Source: Gracilaria domingensis (Eukaryota > Rhodophyta > Florideophyceae > Gracilariales > Gracilariaceae). Taken from it: 64,000 nucleotides of DNA. The DNA is taken from contig VCMS01000122.1 of NCBI GenBank assembly GCA_022539475.1, positions 1 to 64,000 of the forward strand. The letters run 5' to 3'. Both the position numbers and the translations under genes were made by a program. The notes beneath the pieces were generated by a model. It was given only the letters and a program-made list of their open reading frames with translations. It made no database searches and was not told the DNA's origin. Shown here piece by piece: positions 54,301-63,819 of this stretch. Position 1 is the first letter of the stretch. Each line of letters begins with the position of its first letter.

Positions 54301-57300
54301 TTCTGAGTCGTTCGGACGCACATCAGTTCTCTTTGACAAACTTCCTTGGTTTGCAATTGGTGTGTCTTTGAATTCAGCCTCCAGATCTCTCTTCTCTTTC
54401 TCCGCAACCTGCAGAGCCATTTCTTCTCGTTCATCTTCCCTCGCAAGCAGCTTCGAAGCTATGGTTTGATACTCGTTCATGTCCCTGTCACTACCACATT
54501 CAGTCGAATCTCCTTCCAACTTCCCTTGATGAGGAACAGTTTCGATACCATTGCCAACTCCAAATCCCATAAACTGTCCACATGAGCTTTGAATATCAAC
54601 CATGGTTGACGGTTTCTCACCCTTCTCAGAACTGGAACCATTCCGCCCGTTCTCTGGTGTACGGTGTTGTTTCTTTTCATGACTCGTCTCCGAGCTGCTT
54701 CGAAACCCATTTTTGACTGTACCTGACTTTTCCGCGTTCCGTGAAAGAGTAAATCCCTCCCCAACTGTGCTCCCGCACCCAACGGTACCTGTCTTCAACA
54801 ATCCTCTAGCTCCCTGAATCGCGTCCGTAGTAAAGCCAGCTTGGGAAATAACTTGCTGTTCCAAAGTCCTTTTCTCCATGGCACGTTTCAAAATGCTTTC
54901 TTCCACAGTTTGCTCCGATATCAGACGGTATACATGAACCGGTTTCGTCTGACCAATACGATGGGCTCGATCTTGAGCTTGGTTGTCAATTGCAGGGTTG
55001 TAGTCAGAGTCATAGAAAATCACAGTATCGGCACCCGTCAAGTTAAGCCCAACACCACCGGCACGGGTTGTGAGAATCATGCAGAAAATCCTCGTGTCAG
55101 CGTTGAACCTTTCCACTACTTTCTGTCGATCATCCGTCTTTGTTGTACCATCTAACCGGAGATAACGACAACAATGGAGATTGAGAAAGGATTCCAAAAT
55201 ATCCAACATCCTTGTCATCTGCGTAAAGATCAGTGCTCGAGACTTCCGTACTTTCAACTCACGAATTAACCGCTCGAGTGTTTGAAGCTTTCCACAATCC
55301 CACTGAATAAGTCTTGTATCAGGAATCGTAACTTGACTTCGAACCTCAAACTCACGAAAAAGAGCCCGAAATCCGGAAGATTTCCGCGCCAATCTACGGT
55401 ACTGATCTCGTTCTCTCATTCGTAGCATATCATCGCCGTAATAGCGAAGCTCAACAGAAGGAGCTACAGCTCGCGTTACGCAGCAGACGAAACGATGAGC
55501 AAGGGGATTTGCCCTCCCAATCAACTCCTCAACAGAACGAACCATGCATACTCTTGGCTTGTCCGCAAAAGACTCTGTACAAGAGTTCGCGCGAATCCAT
55601 CGGCTCAAAGACGAAGTGGTCATCGTGAATACTTTTCTCAGATCTTGTCCAAGTATAGCACGCTGACGTATTCTCAAGGCATGAATAAGAACTTGATGAT
55701 GCAAGGCAGCTCTACGAAACGCAGCCTTGCGAGAAAGAGCACGTTGACCACCCGGGCCACTAGGTACAAAATCCAAGTTACCCCCAAGAGAGTCAGCAGT
55801 TGCTTCGTCTTTCAGGTCACCTCGCATCTGTTTCACAGCCGAGATGCGCGCGATTTCGTCCTCGTACCATCTTCCGGCAGAGTTTGATTCCCCATACTGA
55901 AAGTCTAGCCCTAAAAGTCGTAGTGTTACATTGTGCCTCACATCTTCTCTGATGGCTCGAGCCACAATAGTGGGAATTGGATAAAAAACAGCTGCACACG
56001 AAAACGGCGAGAGAATCGGGCGTCCTTCAAACAGATCAGGGTGATTACAAACCTTCCGTAGTTGCATCAGAACGTTCATAACTCCGAAGAAATCTCCTGA
56101 TTGTAAAGTTTCCCGAGTATCATTTCGAGCCATGAAGTCCTCGTAAAGCTGCCGTTGTCTTTTGCTTAAACGACAAGATATAACATGTTCCGTTTTAGGA
56201 GGAAGACCTTTCTCTACATCCGCTTTCAATCGACGAAGCAAGAAAGGTCGAAGCACTCCATGAAGAGTAGAAACAGTTTCTGATCGCCCCCGATTTGATT
56301 CCCTTTCCGCTTCTACAGCTTCAATCAGAGGCTTCCAAAAAGTATCCTTAAACCATGAATGGCTTTCAAAGAGTTTCGGCATCAAGAAATGCATGAGAGA
56401 CCACAGTTCCATGACAGAGTTCTGTAGGGGCGTCCCCGTCAGGAGCAGCCTATGCCGAGACGAAAACGTCAAGAGGGTCTGCCATCGTTGGGATTCGAAG
56501 TTCTTGATGTTATGAGCTTCGTCTAAAATCAAGTAGTACCACTTCTTCCTTCGCAGAATAAGAGAGTCCTGCACAGCAAGCGTGTACGACGTTATACAAA
56601 CATGAAACATATCGGGTCTAGTCCATCCTCGCCGCTTCTCCTTTCGTTCTTTCACGCTCCCAAAGTAGGTCAACACCTTAAAGCCAGGAAGCCATTTCTT
56701 AAATTCTACCTCCCAGTTGACCATGACTGATGTCGGAACGACTATAAGATGAGGTCCCCATACCTCCTTTTCGACTGCAAGCCACGCCAAGAGCGCAATC
56801 GTTTGGATGGTTTTGCCAAGACCCATTTCATCTGCTAGAATCCCGTTGAGGTTCTTTCGCCACAACGTCTGAAGCCAATCTAAACCTCTCATTTGGTAGT
56901 CCCGTAGGTTACCTCGAAGTAGTTCCTTAGGGAGACGAGTGTATGGCCTTGTTTCTGATTTGGCCGCAAAAGGCTGTCCATTCATAACCGGGGCACAAAC
57001 ATTTCGGGACAGATCTTCAGTCTCGGTCAGTTTCTCAGCTGTAACATTTGTATCGGCGCCTAGAGAGTTTGAGACGGTGTTCGAGCGACAGTCTTGTTGA
57101 GAGCAAATGCTTTCACATCGAGTCTTTGTCGACTCTCCGTTCATTGAACCGTAGTTACCCATTGCTACCACGTTCTGCTTTCCATCCACTTCTTTCTCCT
57201 TCCCAGGCACCACAGCAGATGACACTACAACCATTCGATCAGCGGTGGTTTGATTTTTAGCCCTCTCTGGAAGTTCAACGCTCTTGCGAGAATTATGCTC

Positions 57301-58851
57301 TACATCATTCTCGGTGGTTTGCACGTCTCCAGACTTTGGCTCTGATGGCTTCGAAACATCCGAGTCATTCTGAGGCTTGAGGTAATTGGTCTGATCAGCC
57401 CGGTACACATCAGGATCAATGCCTTGGGCCCTCAAAATCTCTTCGATTCCGGCAGCAGCCTCTTCAGCAAGTTTTTGACCCTCAAACACATCAGGAGCTT
57501 CTTCAATTTCTGCAGCCCGAATAGTTTCTTCATCATCTAAACTCTCGTCCGACGATAGCGGCTCACTCAAATCAGAATCGCTGTCATGCGGCTCCGATGG
57601 CTCGGAACGTTTCCGGTCAGTGAGGTACTTCTCGGGGTCGATACCTTGAGATCTCAATAATTCTTTCAGCGGCAAATCAGCCTGAGTCTGAAGGGCTAAG
57701 ACCTCGTTGGGATCATTCTCTTCCTCTGCCTCGGCCATTGCCATGGTTGTCTCGTCATCGAAGGCTTCCGTGTGTCCCTCGCCGCACACACTCATTGAAT
57801 CCGAAAACTCAGAATCTGACATGGCATCATTCGAATTTCGCTCGGAGTTTGCAAGACGGACAGCCGCTGAAGCTTGGTCATCGGTACTCCGACCTGGAGG
57901 ACTATGACCACGCAATGGAATCTCCTTCGCTTTACCCACATCATGGTCCCGGACACGCCGTTCACCAAGAGTTACTTGTTTTACCACATTGTGGGTGTCA
58001 TTAAGCTCATTCGCAGTGGGGTGAAAGCGCAGAGTGGACGCCAGCTCTGATGAGAAGGCCTCCGTCTTTTGAAGCAAATCTCTCAGCTTCGATCTCCGTT
58101 CCTTGTCCTCCTGCGCCTTCGTCTTAAGAGAAGCTCGATACTCAGCAATTTCTCCAATCTGCCTCCAAAACTTTGATACATCCCTAGCTATTGAGGTTGC
58201 AAGCTTTCGAATCCGTTGCAGTTCCTCCACCTTGGCTCTCGCTTCGCGACGCCGTTTCTGGTTGTGATATTGCACGACCATCTTGGCAATCTTTCGAGCC
58301 ATTTGCATCTTCCACTTGCGTTCTCCTATAAAGTCCGTCGCTAGCCAGGCAGCCTCGTCGAGGAAATAATCATGAAGAGTTTTATTTCGCATAGGTTCGG
58401 GCTGTTTCGGAAGACGTTCCCGAGCTAGTTCGGAGTTCTTTCGATTAATGGCCTGAGCACGGGCTATGATCGACTGCTCGCGAAGTGCCTTTTCCGGAGG
58501 CTCGCTTTCAAGAAGAAGCGCAAGAGGAGACGGGGGTACGCGCGGCTCATCCTTGACTGACTCTACTTTTGATTCAGCGCTGGCGCTTGCGATGCGAGAT
58601 GAAGAGTGATCGACAATTGGGCGAGTTGAAACCTTGGCAGCTACTCTAGAAGCAGTTTCTTGAACTTCTATACGCTCATCGATATCGGCTATGCATCTGA
58701 GGTGATCATCGCGGACAGCCACAAACCGTGAATGAATTGTATCCAGCCGCTCCACAAGTGAACTGATTGCATGTGTCCATTCCGGAGAACGGGAATCTGC
58801 GTTGGAGTGGGAAGTGCGTTGACGCTTTCTTGGTCTCGAAGGGGGCTTCAT
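51316..58851 (-). CDS. SWR1/PIE1-type Snf2 chromatin remodelling ATPase
   Basis: A 2511-residue protein in one exon, from the ATG at 58851 (MKPPSRPRKR). Order: HSA domain (about 150-225, LHDYFLDEAAWLATDF), acidic linker, Snf2 ATPase lobe 1 from about 645 (Walker A DEMGLGKT; LDEAHNIKN; LLLTGTPLQN), a long insertion typical of the SWR1/INO80 branch, lobe 2 from about 1205 (RALIFTQMTRMLD; RAGGVGLNLTGAD; QDRAHRIGQ). A Myb/SANT-like domain lies near 1810-1865 (NDEWTKEEDEALIAAA), then a low-complexity Ser/Gln tail with Arg-Gly repeats (about 2240-2400). HSA, split ATPase and SANT place it with yeast SWR1, plant PIE1 and animal EP400, which swap H2A for H2A.Z in nucleosomes. Confidence 0.93.
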   Translation of the reverse strand: MKPPSRPRKRQRTSHSNADSRSPEWTHAISSLVERLDTIHSRFVAVRDDHLRCIADIDERIEVQETASRVAAKVSTRPIVDHSSSRIASASAESKVESVKDEPRVPPSPLALLLESEPPEKALREQSIIARAQAINRKNSELARERLPKQPEPMRNKTLHDYFLDEAAWLATDFIGERKWKMQMARKIAKMVVQYHNQKRRREARAKVEELQRIRKLATSIARDVSKFWRQIGEIAEYRASLKTKAQEDKERRSKLRDLLQKTEAFSSELASTLRFHPTANELNDTHNVVKQVTLGERRVRDHDVGKAKEIPLRGHSPPGRSTDDQASAAVRLANSERNSNDAMSDSEFSDSMSVCGEGHTEAFDDETTMAMAEAEEENDPNEVLALQTQADLPLKELLRSQGIDPEKYLTDRKRSEPSEPHDSDSDLSEPLSSDESLDDEETIRAAEIEEAPDVFEGQKLAEEAAAGIEEILRAQGIDPDVYRADQTNYLKPQNDSDVSKPSEPKSGDVQTTENDVEHNSRKSVELPERAKNQTTADRMVVVSSAVVPGKEKEVDGKQNVVAMGNYGSMNGESTKTRCESICSQQDCRSNTVSNSLGADTNVTAEKLTETEDLSRNVCAPVMNGQPFAAKSETRPYTRLPKELLRGNLRDYQMRGLDWLQTLWRKNLNGILADEMGLGKTIQTIALLAWLAVEKEVWGPHLIVVPTSVMVNWEVEFKKWLPGFKVLTYFGSVKERKEKRRGWTRPDMFHVCITSYTLAVQDSLILRRKKWYYLILDEAHNIKNFESQRWQTLLTFSSRHRLLLTGTPLQNSVMELWSLMHFLMPKLFESHSWFKDTFWKPLIEAVEAERESNRGRSETVSTLHGVLRPFLLRRLKADVEKGLPPKTEHVISCRLSKRQRQLYEDFMARNDTRETLQSGDFFGVMNVLMQLRKVCNHPDLFEGRPILSPFSCAAVFYPIPTIVARAIREDVRHNVTLRLLGLDFQYGESNSAGRWYEDEIARISAVKQMRGDLKDEATADSLGGNLDFVPSGPGGQRALSRKAAFRRAALHHQVLIHALRIRQRAILGQDLRKVFTMTTSSLSRWIRANSCTESFADKPRVCMVRSVEELIGRANPLAHRFVCCVTRAVAPSVELRYYGDDMLRMRERDQYRRLARKSSGFRALFREFEVRSQVTIPDTRLIQWDCGKLQTLERLIRELKVRKSRALIFTQMTRMLDILESFLNLHCCRYLRLDGTTKTDDRQKVVERFNADTRIFCMILTTRAGGVGLNLTGADTVIFYDSDYNPAIDNQAQDRAHRIGQTKPVHVYRLISEQTVEESILKRAMEKRTLEQQVISQAGFTTDAIQGARGLLKTGTVGCGSTVGEGFTLSRNAEKSGTVKNGFRSSSETSHEKKQHRTPENGRNGSSSEKGEKPSTMVDIQSSCGQFMGFGVGNGIETVPHQGKLEGDSTECGSDRDMNEYQTIASKLLAREDEREEMALQVAEKEKRDLEAEFKDTPIANQGSLSKRTDVRPNDSEDLNKLLDTLTPIQRYALRVLERLNSAKPFTHVDCSVGTPPVTSSQERESVLESFPSREDKRNSDSDCSGEDDTETLLYEIDVTDEGQTSYLKALTDADADIKLYLPLRDGGPEELKFSTVVLGTAAAGLECAEDAAFFPHAYNRMSRTMHATRRQKEKGLENLRKRKAEIEVKRKHEASSSVSNQGSSPKVYSADTCREEARRSSNLERVKTSKGKCDMSRYPPPNAHSKKTRVDPGPKSRANVAVTSSVTGPESHAGMGGLFRNKPKKNARKFTIPGMKSSIAFYGGNVSNEHQGVNDEWTKEEDEALIAAASACNNNMFFMADLLSSQASVRLGARRYRPIRHCVDRLLNVIGKDVKNGPLLPKSTSSESDTKRRYHQAFQNAFAVSRAKPVVPVGIGQTSAEMHPSHHKLLSDAASKMKGLVRPDILPPISEILDLFEVPDHHKAGFKSHETARQGQSKRKPFMFAPRDDPRRGNGFTGPINGSHQDQTSSVLKGGEQQSKSTDKASVQKVASKGARTQSTGTLHRPSVQNRTSAAPRNSSTLKSKTVDLKNRSQVGSHRVQQAGNLPPAYSAPSRKVSSSSGGNIAVHHQSQLGTSAQNSSQKDALGQTGTHGQSVSVKQGTAVTSLHSGTRYSSVGTSSNVGKLASGGGQVSNGSMGKSSAAIVQSMGSSSIAQKGDSRLYPIGPHAVLSSSIGKIITYGGDRRDRPKMVHAYMPSRALSRDVGASGNSSRGSAMAGRAGAGRGYSMKSSTLAATGRDTVADHGKRAVQANGNPGVVRGVLRGGITKTVNRGASVGRTATIGRGGSASRVVASNMLPSGRGSAVIRGVGRGGVLVRGRGVVRGAIPSRGSAVPKVVTTQRGGGVSRGSGPTRGSFTSGLRVARAISIGRRGMSAGNVGSTTGKAPKGSAAAPSGIIRRDGVSQGSISSVRTDGSQPVTPSVALPGSAPVVQKGSVGESRNGSAPNVCAKSSKKIESALADSSGKSEIKK

Positions 58852-60031
58852 GACTCCAGATGCAAACGTTGTGTCACACGAAAGTGACAACAACAAGTTT
58901 GTCGTCGACCTTGAAAACTACTTTGCATGTTACAGAAGGAAAACGGCGCGAACATAAGATAAACGAGAGGGGCAATTCGGACGCATGCATAAACAAGAAC
59001 GCAGAAAGGGAACCAAGATGGTACAAGTAATATGGTGTTGAAAAAGACAAAACAATAAAAAGGTTAGAAAAGCGAAGGCGGGAAAATCGAATTCAAAAAA
59101 GGGCGTTTTGCGAGTTTTAGGATTTGTTTGTGCGCGAAGAAGACGGGTCAAGCGCTGCACAAAGCAAACATCTCGCAGATTACCAAGGTGTCGAAGAACG
59201 TACAGGTCAGACGAGGCGAGTTTCACGCTTGATTTGAGCAGACCAAGCTGTCGACAACTGGCGCCATTGAGGACAAACCTCGAAGATTGGTCGCGACCGC
59301 CTGTGCAGGTGCGCGCCGGGGTACTGTAAGCCTGTGGTTGGCGCTGAAACACGAGTACGAAAGGTTTGCACTCCTGTTTTGGGATGAAGAAAGCGCGTTC
59401 GGCAACGGAGGCGTTCGGAGTTGAGCGGGGGGGGGGGGGGGGGGTCCGGCAGGGACTTGAAAAAAAAATTGGACGCGGCGCGACAGTGCGTAGCTTGCAC
59501 GGTGCAAGCGTCACTCACTGTACAGGGGGGTATGTAGGAGAGTAGCGCGAAAAACGCGGGTACGAAGCGAAGTTGCGCGCGCGACGGAGGCGCGTTGAAA
59601 GTTGAAGAAGATGAGGAAGAGGCACACTAGGAAGACGTCGCCGTCGCCTCCGACAAGTTTTGCGCGCGCGCAGATCACAAAGGTCGCGTTGACGCAGAGC
59701 GAGTCTCGGAGTTTCCGCCGTTGCGCGAACTTTGGCGCCACGAAAGGTGGAGGGTGCGGCGCCATGCGCGCCGCCGGCGGTGGTTTCGAATTGGATTTGC
59801 GCGCCAATGCTCCGAAAACGGCGCTTGGGTGGCGCATTGGCAGCCACGCGCTTGTTCCACGTGTCCTTCTCAGCCACCCACCGTTTTCACGCAATTTTTC
59901 GGAGCGCAGCCGCGGAGCGGCTCCCTTGGCGTGCGAAGTTGGCGCGCGTGCGCTGGCGGACACCGCCCGCGATCCGGCCGTCGGCGCGTCTCCATGCGCG
60001 GCAACAGGCCTGCCTGACTCGTAAGGCGCCC
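58852..60031. other. Promoter-side region of the SWR1-like gene
   Basis: About 1.2 kb without a supported gene, with rising GC content toward 60 kb. It contains an 18-base G run (59427-59444) and TTTGGCGC (about 59732-59739), a perfect E2F-type word. Overlapping frames on both strands at 59500-60030 look like chance ORFs in GC-rich DNA. Confidence 0.4.
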
Positions 60032-61693
60032 TCACTCGCGGTCCGGAACGATCTGCTGCAGCAGAACCGACACCTTGGATCCGCTCCCGCGCTTTTCAGC
60101 GCCGCACAGCATCCGTACCAGTAGCTCGTAGTTGCGCTTGAAGTCCTTCTCGATACCGTCCACCGCTTCCAGGGTCTCCGCAGCCCGTGCGTCCTTCGAA
60201 AGCTCCACGTCTGTGACTTCGAAACTTTCCCGCGGAAGCCCGCGGATCAGCTCACCTAGACTGAGACAAGCCGATGCAATCGCTTGCATGCGAGCCATGA
60301 TCACTCTTTCTCCGACAAAGCACTGCTTCAATAGCCTTTCCATCGTTTCCTCGTGCTGTTCAACAACCGCATCAAACAGTGGCTTTCGCTTCGACGGTAT
60401 CCCTTCTTCCCCTCTGGCCACACAACGCAACAGGTCATCAACGCCTGGCTGCAAAACTTGAGCCTGAATGTACCATTCATAACCATCTATGAAGCAAGCC
60501 ATTCGCCGCCGTAGCTCAAAAAGTTTCACAAACAACATTCCTTTCCGCAGCTGATCTTGGGCTATCATCCTTTTTCGGTGAGCCTGTAGTTCCATAAAGC
60601 TGGCTTGAAGATCGCATGCAGCTTGACGAATGGAGAATGTCACAGAAAACAAATCGCAGTACACATGAGCCCTTGATGCAAGAACTTGACTCTCCACGAA
60701 TGAAAGCGTGAAAGTAGGAATCACTTCTCCGTTTTCACGAACCTGAAGCTCGAACAGGGGACAAGCCACCCCGTATTCTGTTACTGTCGTCTGAAGGATT
60801 CTGTTGAGGATCTTTTCCGACTTGCTTCGCGACTCGGGTGAGGTGACTGAAGGAAGAGAAGCATTTCTCAGCAGACCAAAGAAAAAGCGCCAGAACGAAG
60901 AATCCCCGTGAAGAAGATATTTCCGGAGGCTTCTAATTCGATCCCTTACTTTCACAAAGGGGAACACTTGTGAAATGTTTTGGGACGCTCTTCGACGCCA
61001 TCGCATTGCAGCTGATTCAATTTGAAGCTGTGCACGCATTGGGTCCGATAACATGTGTTTGAATTCATCCGTTGGGTATATTGAACAGGGAACATCTTCT
61101 TCTGACATAGAAATAGTGCACTTCGTAGCCTTGTAAGCTGCATAGATGTTTTCAGCGGCTTCAACAGATATAAACGATGGCAGATTTCCGGTCACAACTG
61201 AAGAAGGTGAGATGAAGAACTCATTGCGTGGATCAGAAATCCGAGCGTGTACCAATAATAGGAACAGCTGCCCGCGAAGAATCGTTATCACGTCGTTCCA
61301 AACATGTTTGAGCATAACATACGGCTGGGAGTCTGCAGACAAGTCGAGCAATACTGTGTGAAGAACATTCCATATTTGAGAAATGGGAAGGAAGCCGTCG
61401 TTGCTTGACATGCACCTCTCAATTAATGAATGGGCGAGGCTTGCTGTCCGGAAGGCCTCGGTTGGTGGGTCCAGAGAGTCGAAGGAACTAGGAGAATTTG
61501 TGTGAACGAAAGAACGGAGAGGATTAATGATATGGCAGCGAATTGAGTCAGATATAATCAATGCCTGAGGAATATCGTGTAGCAATGACGCTCTCGTGCA
61601 GATATCTGAGAGCGACTGGAGCACCGATGAGAGTGGAGATGGTTGAGTAGCATCACGATAAAGGCGCAGTCGCTCCTCTATCCTTGTCGACAT
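60032..61693 (-). CDS. Gamma-tubulin complex component, GCP4-like
   Basis: A 553-residue Spc97/Spc98-family protein from the ATG at 61693. GRIP1-type features include LPSFISVEAAENIYAAYKAT and RSLRKYLLHGDSSFWRFFFG. GRIP2-type features include the helical AHRKRMIAQDQL, ACFIDGYEWYIQAQVLQPG, VEQHEETMERLLKQCFVG and the C-terminal YELLVRMLCG. The pattern and the absence of long insertions point to GCP4 rather than GCP2, 3, 5 or 6. GCP4 stabilises the gamma-tubulin ring complex that nucleates microtubules. At 553 residues it is shorter than animal GCP4, mostly at the N-terminus. Confidence 0.85.
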   Translation of the reverse strand: MSTRIEERLRLYRDATQPSPLSSVLQSLSDICTRASLLHDIPQALIISDSIRCHIINPLRSFVHTNSPSSFDSLDPPTEAFRTASLAHSLIERCMSSNDGFLPISQIWNVLHTVLLDLSADSQPYVMLKHVWNDVITILRGQLFLLLVHARISDPRNEFFISPSSVVTGNLPSFISVEAAENIYAAYKATKCTISMSEEDVPCSIYPTDEFKHMLSDPMRAQLQIESAAMRWRRRASQNISQVFPFVKVRDRIRSLRKYLLHGDSSFWRFFFGLLRNASLPSVTSPESRSKSEKILNRILQTTVTEYGVACPLFELQVRENGEVIPTFTLSFVESQVLASRAHVYCDLFSVTFSIRQAACDLQASFMELQAHRKRMIAQDQLRKGMLFVKLFELRRRMACFIDGYEWYIQAQVLQPGVDDLLRCVARGEEGIPSKRKPLFDAVVEQHEETMERLLKQCFVGERVIMARMQAIASACLSLGELIRGLPRESFEVTDVELSKDARAAETLEAVDGIEKDFKRNYELLVRMLCGAEKRGSGSKVSVLLQQIVPDRE

Positions 61694-62428
61694 GTTAGCA
61701 TTTCAGAAGAGAACGACATTTGCGCTCCAATCGGTAGACAATAAGCTGAGCACCACTCTGTCAGGATTCCCGAGGACGGCATCAAATCATCTTACGCATG
61801 TCCATATTTGACCGTGTCAAAGCGTAGAGAGGACAGGGTATCACCAATTTTGTTGAGCTCTCGATGTAAGGCTAAGAGCGTTGGCGGTCATCGACCAGAC
61901 GGCAAAACCCATAAGCGCACCGATTTGATTCAAAGCCTGTGTCGAAGATGTCAAGAAATCGGGGTGCACTTGAACCTTATGACGGAAAGGTCGGTTCTGG
62001 CTGCCTTGATGGATGTTTCCGATACTACAGATGCGTTCCGCATGCCATTCATTTATGCAGTATGCCAGTTGTCAAAGCGAATTCAAGGGTACTCAGGAGG
62101 CTTTGGCCGTTTGCCCCGAACGTTATCATGTTTCCTATATTTATATTACTTTTGGGGACCAAATCGTATGGTCCAGATAGGGCTAAGGACTGCAGACGAG
62201 GTTTCCGTTTGGAAACGCACACGGGGCAAAGTGGTATTACGAGTCGTCTAGTCACGAGTCGTGACTCACGACTACGACGCTGTGGCGGGCCGTCGGCGGT
62301 TTAAAGCATTGATCTGTATCAAGTAAAGCAATTGTGCTCACTTCCTTTGAACCGAGTTCAAAGATCATAGGTTGCTTTTTGGATTATAAGAGAGCAACCC
62401 TTGTCTACTAAACGCCTTTCGAAGCACA
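61694..62428. other. Divergent region between GCP4-like gene and NIP7
   Basis: About 735 bp. A frame of 148 codons at 61808-62251 lacks an ATG near its start and shows no family. A 17-base perfect palindrome, AGTCGTGACTCACGACT, lies at 62257-62273 and contains the bZIP word TGACTCA. Confidence 0.45.
62257..62273. promoter_or_regulatory. bZIP-type palindrome upstream of NIP7
   Basis: Two 8-bp arms around one central base; the core TGACTCA is the AP-1/GCN4 site. It lies about 155 bp before the NIP7 ATG. The role is inferred. Confidence 0.35.
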
Positions 62429-62983
62429 ATGCGTCCGCTTACCGAAGAAGAAACAGTGCAAGTGTTTGAGAAGCTTGCAAAGTTCATTGGGCCAAATATC
62501 AAGCAACTAATCGATTCTCCTGACGAAACACATTGCTTTAGACTACAGAACGACCGAGTTTATTACGTCTCTGAAAAGGTTATGAGATTAGCAACAAACG
62601 TCGCACGCGACAATCTTGCTTCTCTTGGAGTTTGCATTGGGAAATTTACTCATCATAAGAACTTCCACGTACATATAAGCTGCCTTGAATACTTAGGAAA
62701 ATATGCGAGACACAAAGTATGGATCAAACCATCTTCAGAAATGTCTTTTCTGTATGGGAATCACGTCCTCAAAGCTGGGTTAGGACGAATCACGGAAAAC
62801 ACCGAAAATGGTGCCGGTGTAGTAGTGTACAGCATGTCGGACACGCCAATCGGTTTCGGGTTGGCAGCGAGAAGCACAATGGACTGTCGCAAAGCTGCGC
62901 CGACAGACATAGTCGTTTTGAATCAAGCCGATCTGGGTATGTACCTCCGTTCTGAAGAGAAAACTCCGGCATCTGCTCTATAA
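62429..62983 (+). CDS. NIP7: 60S ribosome biogenesis factor NIP7
   Basis: A 184-residue protein (human NIP7 has 180) starting [20 protein letters not shown]. The N-terminal half is the NIP7-specific fold ([32 protein letters not shown]). The C-terminal half is a PUA RNA-binding domain ([41 protein letters not shown]). NIP7 works in pre-60S assembly and 27S rRNA processing. It is convergent with the PRMT3-N-like gene, about 100 bp apart. Single exon. Confidence 0.96.
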   Translation: MRPLTEEETVQVFEKLAKFIGPNIKQLIDSPDETHCFRLQNDRVYYVSEKVMRLATNVARDNLASLGVCIGKFTHHKNFHVHISCLEYLGKYARHKVWIKPSSEMSFLYGNHVLKAGLGRITENTENGAGVVVYSMSDTPIGFGLAARSTMDCRKAAPTDIVVLNQADLGMYLRSEEKTPASAL

Positions 62984-63084
62984 CACTCATGGAAATATAG
63001 GTAGAACACCTAATTTCTGTGCTATCATCAATGGACAACGTCGATGGACACTGCTTAGCTTCGTAGTTCCATATATGTCGGTCA

Positions 63085-63819
63085 CTACGGTATAACTCGC
63101 TCTTCTCGTAGAGACGCCTCCACAGCATCCCTGACTGCTGAAGCCTCGCGACGAGAATCGTCATCCAAGTCATCTCCTGTTTCCAATGCAGTAAGCAATA
63201 AGTCTCCTTCTACAACGGGTATCAAGAGGGAATCGTTGTCCAATATTTCCTCATTTCGCTCAGAGAGCGCCGCACGAGCGCGATGTATGATATCTTCAGT
63301 AGGAAGATTTTCGCTCTTGAGCTTTCTGATGTGGTTCACTAGTCGTATGCGTTCAATAAGATTAAGACCAGCATCATTCATTTCAGAAACAATGTCAAAT
63401 CCATAAGTTTCTTTCGTTTTCATGAGACAAACTTCTGGGCTGCGGTACAATGAATTGTCCAGTAAACCATAGCACACTTCTTCTTCTTCCTCGTGGCCCT
63501 CGTTCGACGGATTTTCAGAAGATCCCGCGAATGGTATTTCATGTTCCTCAACATTTTGATCATCATCCATGTCATCTATGTCGCATTCCATATCTGTGAA
63601 TCGTTGGTCGCCTCCGGGAAACGCAAGGTGAATGCTTTCTGCGGCAGTTCTGGCCTGAACAAGTCTTCTCACCACTTCCGGATCCATGTTCTTCATCATG
63701 GCCACCATTTCTTTTACGGTTCTCGCAGCGTCGTCGGCAGAATGAAGTGATCTGCACTCCTCTGGGCCTTCCAACGATATCTTTTCCTCGGATTGCTTTT
63801 CAGGGGCAGGGGATACCAT
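63085..63819 (-). CDS. Stand-alone protein like the N-terminal region of PRMT3
   Basis: A 244-residue acidic protein from the ATG at 63819. Residues 75-115 are an Asp/Glu-rich stretch. Residues about 115-210 resemble the N-terminal, substrate-binding zinc-finger region of the arginine methyltransferase PRMT3: Cys, SPEVC, then YGFDIVSEMNDAGLNLIERI, RLVNHIRKL and LLIPVVEGDLLLTAL (PRMT3 has KLINFIR and LKPVLEDDLLL there). The zinc ligands appear incomplete. No methyltransferase motif follows, and NIP7 lies just downstream on the other strand, so the catalytic domain is absent here. Metazoan PRMT3 N-terminus recruits ribosomal protein uS5. The family call is by eye. Confidence 0.5.
   Translation of the reverse strand: MVSPAPEKQSEEKISLEGPEECRSLHSADDAARTVKEMVAMMKNMDPEVVRRLVQARTAAESIHLAFPGGDQRFTDMECDIDDMDDDQNVEEHEIPFAGSSENPSNEGHEEEEEVCYGLLDNSLYRSPEVCLMKTKETYGFDIVSEMNDAGLNLIERIRLVNHIRKLKSENLPTEDIIHRARAALSERNEEILDNDSLLIPVVEGDLLLTALETGDDLDDDSRREASAVRDAVEASLREERVIP

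Noticed and set aside
59511-60035. Frames on both strands in the region before the SWR1-like gene
   Set aside because: Overlapping low-complexity frames on both strands with no family; better read as GC-rich promoter DNA.
61808-62251. A 148-codon + strand frame before NIP7
   Set aside because: No ATG near its start and no recognisable domain; a paired Cys motif alone is not enough.
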